Source of the DNA: Axinella damicornis
Lineage: Eukaryota > Porifera > Demospongiae > Axinellida > Axinellidae
NCBI GenBank assembly: GCA_963931865.1
Contig: OZ007516.1
Coordinates: forward strand, 11,830,613 to 11,894,612
Direction: 5' to 3'
Length of the DNA stretch: 64,000 nucleotides
Made by a program: the position numbers and the translations under genes. Positions 57,261-64,000 of this stretch are shown one piece after another. Below the pieces are notes generated by a model, which did not search any database, had not been told where the DNA came from, and worked only from the letters and a program-made list of their open reading frames with translations. Position 1 is the first letter of the stretch. Every line of letters starts with the position of its first letter.

Positions 57261-57532
57261 GAAGGTGGGATTTTCACCATTGTGATCAGCATGAATGGAG
57301 CATTCAATTTGATGGAATTTAAGGATATCATATGAAAGCTCATTTTATGCTGACCACAACGGCACAATTCCCAACTTCACATCTCAGTCAAATATTTTAG
57401 TGCAATGTTCTCTTCCAAGTCTATTCCCAAATTTGGTTCAGTTCATCATTTGACAGCTGAGTAATCATTAAGCAGAACACATGCAAGTTCTACTCTCTCA
57501 AATACAACCAAACTCAACTGACCTGTCATTTG
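57261..57532. other. No feature recognised
   Basis: Intergenic or intronic AT-rich sequence downstream (minus sense) of the ankyrin exon at 57533. Further ankyrin exons may lie here but none is obvious. Confidence 0.4.
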
Positions 57533-57614
57533 CTTTAGACTTGGCTTTGATGAGCATGGTCACGATCTCGGTGTTTTCTCTGTGCACGGCCTCCTCCAGA
57601 GCAGACATGGAAGT
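57533..57614 (-). CDS. Ankyrin-repeat protein, exon
   Basis: Minus-strand exon between ACCTCCAG (57615-57622) and GTCAGT donor (57527-57532). It reads TSMSALEEAVHRENTEIVTM LIKAKSKAND, the second half of an ankyrin repeat (sALeeAv..en.eiv.mLi...a). Together with exons at 57999-58104 and 59057-59176 it makes a minus-strand gene of unknown function; ankyrin repeats mediate protein binding. Confidence 0.65.
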
Positions 57615-57757
57615 CTGGAGGTGAAACACGATCTTACGTATGTCCATAAACGTCAAGAGAACCGGGTTCCAGCATATTATGTCTGAGTGCATCTGCATGC
57701 GGATACATGTAGATTTGCCAAGCTGCATGGGCCTCATCAGTGCATCACAGAATTGAG

Positions 57758-57799
57758 TAGCCTCATTCCCAGGCCAAGTGTGGCCTGAGAATGAGGCTA
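57758..57799. mobile_element. Minimal hairpin element (42 bp), 9-bp TSD
   Basis: TAGCCTCATTCCCAGGCCAA and complement, flanked by AGAATTGAG (57749-57757, 57800-57808). One of the smallest members of its family and a clear duplication. Confidence 0.92.
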
Positions 57800-57998
57800 A
57801 GAATTGAGCTAACGCATACAGTAGCTCCAGCAACAGAAATACGCAACAGGCATAGGGAAGCATCTCTCAATCCCAGTACATGTTCATATGTTCTTACCAC
57901 GTGACATACACTATCACAATATTAATACCATGCAAACCTTGGCGTGACTGGTTACCATGGAGCTGTGGCACACTTGGAAATGGACACTCTATACGTAC

Positions 57999-58104
57999 CT
58001 GAGACTAACAATGTTGACGTCTGCTCCGTGGTATAAGAGCACTTTCAGGAAATCCTTCTTGCCTCTCCTAGCAGCTGCTATGAGGAGAGAGACCCCGACC
58101 CGAG
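57999..58104 (-). CDS. Ankyrin-repeat protein, exon
   Basis: Minus-strand exon after CCAACCAG and before GTACGT (57993-57998). Frame 3 reads RVGVSLLIAAARRGKKDFLK VLLYHGADVNIVSL, a textbook ankyrin repeat (G.t.L..Aa..G....v.lLl..GAdvn). A further half-repeat MVMVYLLDNGAKRH lies upstream (about 58135-58175) and runs into the poly-G tract. Confidence 0.75.
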
Positions 58105-58184
58105 CTGGTTGGCACGGTAGGGTTAAAAGTGCCGTTTAGCTCCATTATCCAGCAAGTACACCATCACCATGGAGAACCCTTTGG

Positions 58185-58185
58185 A

Positions 58186-58230
<45 letters not shown>

Positions 58231-58232
58231 AG
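58185..58232 (+). repeat. Poly-G tract of about 40 bp
   Basis: A run of G from about 58188 to 58228 followed by a (GA)n tract, abutting the ankyrin half-repeat at 58135-58175. A run this long is a G-quadruplex former and its length in the assembly is unreliable. Confidence 0.85.
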
Positions 58233-59056
58233 AGAGAGAGAGAGGAGGGCGGGAGTGGAGCCTGATATTGAGTGGAGCCTGATATTCTCGGTCAGGCTAC
58301 ATACAAGGTCACACACATACATGTAAGTGCAACTCTTCATGTACAGGAAAGTAGCACTACAGAGCAGTCTATCAGTAACTCACAGGTAATCAATTAATGG
58401 TCATTGGAAGGACAAAGCAACCTTCTTTCACAGCAGAATGACAACACTAGAGGTGTTCAGAAGAGCACGTACCTCGTGTGCTACTTTGACTTGATACAGG
58501 TAGGCCTACCACCGATATTCATACAGCACATGCACAATGAGCTAGCAGCTAGCTAGGCCTACCAGTTTACAGCGATGGCAACATAGCGCATGCAGAATGA
58601 GATACCGTAATTTGTGGCAGCAACATGCGAAATAGGGTGTGGTCAAGTTGTATAAATCAGAAGCACGACTTTCAAGGCTTTTCTCAGCCTCTTGAGTGGA
58701 TCTCTGGTCTGTGAGTTATGAAGACGCTATTATAAGCCTTCAATAAGGCCTTCATTGCTGAAAGTGCTGATTTCTGGCCATATGGTTTATCGTCCAGCAT
58801 TAGAATGCAATACCAGTTAGTAATAGCAATGGTCAATAAAGAGTTAATTCAGGGTCTCGGACTGAGACTATTGTCTGGGGGGAGGGTTAAGTTTGTTATT
58901 CTCAGCAGCTGTGTATGAATGCATGCCTTCAATTAGGTCCACCATGTATATACGTGTCTGGTACACAGACACACGAGAGGAACCTGCACCCAATGTCCTC
59001 AGCTATTCACAGACAGCAGTGCAGTAGGATGAACCTTGCACTGTAAATTAACATAC
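58233..59056 (-). other. Ankyrin gene intron
   Basis: No exon recognised. TTTACAGCGATGGCAACATAGCGCATGCA-like duplicated words occur at about 58520-58600. Confidence 0.4.
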
Positions 59057-59176
59057 CTTGATCAAACTGTCCACAGGTGTCTGGTGTTTCCTCAGAATTG
59101 CATCAACTGCTGAGGCGTCGGTGTGCCCTACGGCGGCCAGAAACTGCTCGGATGGATCCTCCCACTGCAGAGGAGC
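59057..59176 (-). CDS. Ankyrin-repeat protein, exon
   Basis: Minus-strand exon of 40 codons between TTCCAG (59177-59182) and GTATGT (59051-59056): APLQWEDPSEQFLAAVGHTD, ASAVDAILRKHQTPVDSLIK. This resembles the first, capping ankyrin repeat (FLaAv..gd...v..lL). Upstream exons are not recognised. Confidence 0.6.
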
Positions 59177-59332
59177 CTGGAAGAAAGGGAATTAAGTAAT
59201 CGTTTGATAGACTACAGATACTACACACAAAGTTCAAGGGTGATACCACTGAAAGCCTGATGGTTGCAATACAAAGATCTAGTCTTGTTCCCAGGCCACT
59301 TGTCCCCATTCTGTGTGACCTGGGAAGTTCTA

Positions 59333-59665
59333 TTACACTCCTGGTAGGGGAAAAATTGTGCCGCGTAAATAAATAATGTAACCTAAACCTCACAGCACGG
59401 AGGAAAGGTCTACAGAGATTCTGACTACACCATCGTGATCGCTATCATGCAGTGTTACAACCACACAATAATTGTGGTGAAACTCACCTTGGTGGTGGAG
59501 ATAGCTACAAGCGCTTTTGTAGTGCCGTCGGCCACCATTGCTCGATCGTGCTCTTCGACGTTGGTTGCCAGTACAGTCATACGAAGGGCTCACAAAGATT
59601 CTGACCACACAGCCGTAATCGCTGTCGTTCACTGACGCTTACATCACCGTGCTGGCAAGGTTGTA
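59333..59665 (-). repeat. CACTCCTGGTAG element end and dimeric repeat
   Basis: TACACTCCTGGTAGGGGAAA at 59334 followed by the dimeric core on the minus strand (LNDSDYGCVVRIFVSPS and HDSDHDGVVRISV). Another member outside SPT16, so the family is dispersed, not specific to the duplication. Confidence 0.75.
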
Positions 59666-59719
59666 AGTGCTTTGGTCTATGGTGTGATATCAGTGTCAAA
59701 AACCGATATCCCGGTTGCA

Positions 59720-60080
59720 AGCGTTCGAAACTCATGCAAGCGTTCGAAACTTCATGCAAGCGTTCGTAACTTCATGCAAGCATTCGTAACTTCATGCAAG
59801 CGGTTCAAGAATTTTATGCAAGCGGTCCAAAACTTTATGCAAGCGGTTCCAAAACTTTATGCAAGCGGTCCAAAACTTTATGCAAACGTTCGTAACTTCA
59901 TGCAAGCGTTCGTAACTTGCATGCAAGCAGTCTAAAACTTTATGCAAGCGTTCGTAACTTCATGCAAGCGTTCGTAACTTCATGCAAGCGTTTGTAACTT
60001 CATGCAAGCGTTCGTAACTTCATGCAAGCGGTCCAAAACTTTATGCAAGCGGTCCAAAACTTTATGCAAGCTGCAAGCGG
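59720..60080 (+). repeat. About 20-bp minisatellite upstream of the HECT gene
   Basis: About seventeen units of TTCATGCAAGCGTTCGTAAC and the variant TTTATGCAAGCGGTCCAAAAC, mixed irregularly. It ends about 110 bp before the first ATG of the HECT gene, so it is in the promoter or 5' UTR region. Confidence 0.9.
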
Positions 60081-60189
60081 CATGAAACTCCCGTTTTGGT
60101 TCTGCCTAGTACCTACACGAACGTATCCGGAGTGAGTATCCTACGACCACGTGTAAGCGTAGCAGGGTGAATAGTGCCGCGGATATAGG

Positions 60190-60962
60190 ATGACATCTGA
60201 GCGGGATAGGCAAGAGATCGAGTCCTTTGAAAGAGCTAAACGGATACTTCTTGGGGCAGTGGATACTGTTTTCCACATTGCTGACAATCTACGAACCCCA
60301 GACCGTGGCGCTCCATCACAATCTGCAGCTGAACCTGTGCCTGCGCCGCTGAGATCTGTGCCTGCGCCGCTGAGACCGGTGCCTGCGCCGCTGAGACCTG
60401 TGCTTGTGCCGCTGAGACCAGAAAGTACTGGCACTGCGATTGTATCTAACCCCACAGCCTTCACTCCCGCCTCTTTCAGTAGGCGGCCAGCAATTGAGGC
60501 ATCAATGGCTGACAGTGGTGGTTGCTTGAGCAGGTCCACTGTTGGGCTTAGTGAACACAAACGATTGTTCAGGTTTCAGCCATCAAAGGCAACCAAACGT
60601 AAGAAAGATTCTGGTAGGAACGCTCCGAACCTAAAGCGAGGGAAGCGAGGTCCTTCAACATGGAAGAAGGACTCCATCTGCCTCAGCTGTTGTGATCAGC
60701 TCTCTGTCCCTAGTACTGAGGAAAGGATGGAACTGGCGTGTATGGGACTTGGCTTGAAGGAGTTGCAGTTTGATGTCGATGGGGGCCCAGTACACATCCA
60801 TGATGTTATCATGGGGAAGTACCCACAATTGGAAGCTGGAGGTGGCTACTCCCTTCTTCGCCTTGCGGAGAATGCCAGGATATAGTTCGGCAGGCTAAAC
60901 TGTATGTCCGCCCACTCCAGTGCGACATTGAAGGTGAAGATGTCAAACCTACCATCACCCAG
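60190..60962 (+). CDS. Zinc-finger/HECT protein, first exon
   Basis: Opens with ATG at 60190 (MTSERDRQEIESFERAKRIL), passes four repeats of VPAPLRP, a basic region (ATKRKKDSGRNAPNLKRGKR), then a domain common in invertebrate HECT proteins of this type (ICLSCCDQLSVPSTEERMEL, GLGLKELQFDVDG, YPQLEAGGGYSLLRLA). The true continuation ECQDIVRQAKLYVRPLQCDI to the GTAAGT donor (60963) is one base out of frame: one G is missing in the G run at about 60867. I cannot name the orthologue; function as an E3 ubiquitin ligase is inferred from the 3' exons. Confidence 0.75.
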
Positions 60963-61034
60963 GTAAGTAAGCAATCCTCAGAACATTGTGTACAATGGGA
61001 GTCTGTGATTTCAAGAAGAAACACTTTCATTTAG

Positions 61035-61144
61035 ATTACTGAACCTGAAGAGAAGTGTCGGAAGTGCAGTTGTACGATGCCACTATCCATTTTGAGGAGG
61101 CACGTCCAGGAATGTGGGGGGCGGATCTCGGTTGATCTGACTCA
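61035..61144 (+). CDS. HECT gene exon 2: small zinc finger
   Basis: EKCRKCSCTMPLSILRRHVQ EC, a compact C-x2-C ... H-x3-C finger of the UBZ/RAD18-like kind, which in such proteins may bind ubiquitin. Good acceptor (TTAG) and GTAAGT donor; ends in phase 2. Confidence 0.75.
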
Positions 61145-61645
61145 GTAAGTTAATGTTAGTGCATGCCCTTTGTAATAGGGAGGAAAATATCCAACTGCCC
61201 CCCTCCCTTGTGCTACCAGGGACAGCAGTGTGGCCACCACCAGGGACAGCGGTGTGGCCACCACCAGGGACAGCGGTGTGGCCACCACTAGGGACAGCGG
61301 TGTGGCCACCACCAGGGATAGCGGTGTGGCCACTACCAGGGACAGCGGTGTGGCCACCACCAGTCAGGCATTCCAGTTTTCTGACATTCCATCCCCTACT
61401 CCTTTGAGTGATCCTCTCTCTGAGATGGTTGCAGGCTATGAAGATGACTATGCAGCTTACAGTCCTGGTGCCCCTGCGTATTCTCCTCTGTCACCAGTCC
61501 CTGTGTAGGTTAATGAGTAGCAATATAGCAAGATAACTTGCATGAATTTGTCTAGCAAACCAGTGGAAGGCATTGCAACAGTACTTATGTAGCACAACAA
61601 TTTTGCCAAGGGATAAGCATGACAATGTGCTTATGTCTATTGCAG
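61145..61645 (+). CDS. HECT gene exon 3 with 21-bp coding repeats
   Basis: Exon 61220-61504, from CTACCAG acceptor to a GTAGGT donor, in phase with both neighbours. It holds about seven copies of a 21-bp unit (ACCAGGGACAGCGGTGTGGC-C) encoding TTRDSGVA, then QFSDIPSPTPLSDPLSEMVA and YEDDYAAYSPGAPAYSPLSP. Every repeat unit contains CACCAG/GGAC, a copy of the acceptor itself, so the exon could start at several units. Confidence 0.7.
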
Positions 61646-61811
61646 GAAGGATCCTACAAGTATTGCGGGGGTGATGGAGCTGGTTACCAAGGAGCTATCC
61701 CCTAAGGATGATGATGACGGCTTGTACATTGATATACGTCGCAACTTCGTGCTACAAGATGCACTGCGCGAAGGGAGAAAGAAGAAGTTTACTTCAGGAA
61801 AGCATTTGAAG
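61646..61811 (+). CDS. HECT gene exon 4: linker into HECT domain
   Basis: KDPTSIAGVMELVTKELSPK, GLYIDIRRNFVLQDALREGR, KKKFTSGKHLK. This joins in phase 0 to VTFVGEG in the next exon, giving the usual (L)KVTFVGE start of a HECT domain. Confidence 0.8.
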
Positions 61812-62739
61812 GTTACTTTTGTGTTGTCCGCATTACTTGTATTTTCACTGATGAGGACCACTGTGTAGTGGCCGAAACGTCTGCTTGAAATATTTATTCG
61901 GTTGGTGCGCAAACTAATATGCTGGGCATGCTTGGGCATGCATTGCAGCTGGAGTATTAGTTAAGAGGTCTAAGTGTCAATTTGGGTAGGTAGGATGTAT
62001 ATGGATTCTGTGGACATGCAATGGATATTATGATACACCTACGTTTCAATAATGTACACCGGTCAATGGGAAAGCATGCTACGCAAGCGCAGTTGATAAA
62101 AACTCGTATTTTGTACTGTAGGTCTATTATGTACTGTACGTCATGTGTGCTACAACAAATCTTGTACGTGTATACAATCGTCGCAGTTAGAGACTAGCTG
62201 GTACTGACTACAGTACATGTAGACTACTTTTTGGGCTCCTGAAGAGGGCACTTAGGAAAGGACCTAACAGCTGCCAGTATCATCGTGGCTCCACCTTGGG
62301 CTTGGTACACAGGCCTTCTCGCTCAAGCTTTTCCGGCTTGCTGCACTAACGCAAAGGGTTAGCAACCAGAAAGTTAATATTGTCACCGAACAAGCTATGG
62401 TAACAAGCATTCGCTACATTCTTTGGTAGAGGAACTTATACAATGAGGTTTGTATGACGAAATGTACTACCCTAATACCAAGCTATACAGGAAACATATC
62501 ACAGTATAGCTTTGTACTATGGTGATACTTACTTATTATAGTAAAAGTCAAATCTTGAAAATCTCAGCAAAAAGGACAACTTAATCCTTCATGATATCAT
62601 ACCATCTTCAAGTATACTCCTAATTCCTGGTGGGATACTAACGAACCAGAATGTCTTAACTAGCCCACTAATTATATAACTGTGAGCTGCTATAATAGGT
62701 CGATTTCCATGATAGATTATCCCAATCAAAATTTTGCAG
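61812..62739 (+). other. HECT gene intron
   Basis: No further exon, tandem repeat or element recognised. Confidence 0.5.
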
Positions 62740-62886
62740 GTGACTTTTGTTGGTGAAGGTGCAGTGGACACTGGTGGACCAAGAAGGGAGTTTCTGCGCC
62801 TGTTAGTTACTGAAGCAACCAGTAGTCCCTACTTCCAATCAGGAAATGAAGGGAGCTTCTTCACCTGCAACACTACGGGTTACCAG
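62740..62886 (+). CDS. HECT gene exon 5: HECT domain N-lobe start
   Basis: VTFVGEGAVDTGGPRREFLR, LLVTEATSSPYFQSGNEGSF, ending GYQ. The VDTGGPRREF motif is the hallmark of the HECT N-lobe (v..GE.GvD.GGprREff). Phase 0 at both ends. Confidence 0.88.
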
Positions 62887-63045
62887 GTAACTGCTACTTA
62901 GTAGACGCTGTACATTTACATTCAGAACTAACAACCATTGCTAGCGATTACTGAGCGTGGTTGCCATGTGGCATGTGTGTTAATTATCGAAAGGTTGTTC
63001 TGTGTGTCTAGTAGTCCATAAAGATGATAGGCCACAGCAAGCTGC

Positions 63046-63298
63046 TAGCCTCGTTCGCATACAACAGTCTCAAATAGGAACTATGCATACTGTTATTAAA
63101 AAATTTTAGTATATTTTAGTAATTATTCGTATATTCATAATTATACATAACATTATTCATATATTCATATACTTAACATGCAGTTTTGATTGCCCACACG
63201 CAATTAAACATGACATTTCTCATGTGACAAAATATCCCAGGCTTTCCCCGTTTTTCTCAATGTTTGTTCGCACATGGGAGAGCCTGGGGATGAGGCTA
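63046..63298. mobile_element. TAGYCTCGTKCCCAG element, diverged
   Basis: TAGCCTCGTTCGCAT at 63046 and GAGCCTGGGGATGAGGCTA at 63280-63298, with arms mostly decayed. Flanks AGCAAGCTGC / AGCAAGCCGC could be the target duplication. Confidence 0.6.
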
Positions 63299-63443
63299 TA
63301 GCAAGCCGCATGTTTACTATTCTAACTGAGGTAGTGCATAGCAACCAGTTGATTGCATGCCCCTTGTGAAGAATTAATTAACACCTTTCCTTTCATCTGT
63401 GTGGGATGTATGTTTATGTTTTGCAACTTGGTTTTCCTTATAG

Positions 63444-63620
63444 GGCAATGATTACAGAGTACTGGGGCTGTATGCAGCAATTTCTATTGCCCAGGGTGGT
63501 CCAGGCTTCCCAATCTTCCATCCATCTGTGTACATGTATTTGTGCACGGGAGTTTGGTCACTTGTTTCTATTCCGGTTACGAGTATTCCAGACCCTGATT
63601 TGAGAAGTATTGTGTCAAAG
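63444..63620 (+). CDS. HECT gene exon 6
   Basis: GNDYRVLGLYAAISIAQGGP, GFPIFHPSVYMYLCTGVWS, PDPDLRSIVSK. Fits the HECT N-lobe segment (vGrlia.al..g.pip..f.p.vy.yl..g). Phase 0 at both ends. Confidence 0.85.
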
Positions 63621-63772
63621 GTAAGCATTGTTAATTAACTACCCCAGAGCTCTCTGCCAGCAGACACAGGGAACAAGGCTAGCATGCCAGCTAGATGTAC
63701 TCCTGTATTAATGATGTGTGTGGTTCAAGACCAAAGTGATGTGACAGGATGTCTTATTTTTTTGACTAAAAG

Positions 63773-64000
63773 ATTTCTGATGTCACTGACGAACTAGTCT
63801 ACGAGAGGTACTGCAGGAGGAAGAAGTGATGTCTTCCGTTGTGGAGGCTGGTTATAGCAAGGCATTGAATCAGGTCACACTACGTGACCAGGGTGAGATT
63901 GTGTCCACTCTCCTAGCATTTCACTTGTTCCTGAAAGTGAAGGGTGTCATGGACCAATTTCGAGAGGGACTACAGGTGGCTGGTCTTCTCCACTTCATTT
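63773..64000 (+). CDS. HECT gene exon 7, continues past the window
   Basis: ISDVTDELVYE, then one base short in the G run at 63807-63808, then VLQEEEVMSSVVEAGYSKAL and FHLFLKVKGVMDQFREGLQV, AGLLHFI. The E2-binding and catalytic C-lobe with the active-site Cys is beyond the right edge, so activity cannot be judged. Confidence 0.75.

Overview
This is animal (metazoan) nuclear DNA, not bacterial. Genes are split into short exons with GT-AG introns, and the products are eukaryotic: the FACT histone chaperone subunit SPT16, the exocyst subunit EXOC8, a HECT ubiquitin ligase and an ankyrin-repeat protein. Introns are packed with TTAA-, TA-, 8-bp- and 9-bp-target transposons, a BEL/Pao and a Ty3/Gypsy retroelement, foldback elements and minisatellites. 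The mix, together with a zinc-finger/HECT gene type and a SWIM-type MULE that I associate with sponges and cnidarians, suggests a marine invertebrate, most likely a demosponge. The species cannot be fixed from the window.

Layout. 1-2.9 kb: no gene, one hairpin element and one TTAA MITE. 2.9-8.3 kb (minus strand): C-terminal part of EXOC8, with three single-base deletions and one in-frame stop. 9.4-30.6 kb (plus strand): first copy of the central part of SPT16 (SUPT16H). Its largest intron (12.5-26.5 kb) is swollen by two nests of transposons, one holding an apparently intact BEL/Pao element with identical LTRs. 31.1-49.7 kb: second, collinear copy of the same SPT16 segment with its own insertions (a CATGCA-rich element with a hAT MITE inside, a foldback element with a roughly 1-kb 28-bp satellite, a TTAA element inside a coding exon, a Gypsy element). 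49.7-52.4 kb: single-copy 3' exons of SPT16 through the stop codon. 52.8-57.3 kb: a 4.4-kb TIR element. 57.5-59.2 kb (minus): ankyrin-repeat exons. 60.2-64.0 kb (plus): zinc-finger/HECT gene running off the right edge.

The main point of interest is SPT16. A tandem duplication inside the gene made two copies of about 13 exons, and the two copies carry different damage: copy 1 lost two exons and a splice donor; copy 2 lost another donor, part of an exon to a transposon, and two in-frame blocks. The exons up to 29488 in copy 1 join in phase to those from 46139 in copy 2, so a hybrid transcript across both units would avoid most of the damage. Two frame-changing insertions shared by both copies remain, so the locus may instead be a dying or dead copy, or a mis-assembled pair of haplotypes. 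The exons for the first roughly 320 residues of SPT16 were not found.

Several frame breaks elsewhere (EXOC8, HECT) are single-base deletions in short homopolymers, which looks like residual sequencing error. The transposon content is rich enough to define families by target-site duplications read directly: two hairpin families with 9-bp duplications, a hAT MITE with an 8-bp duplication, TTAA elements, a BEL/Pao and a Gypsy element with 5-bp duplications, and a MULE with a 7-8 bp duplication.
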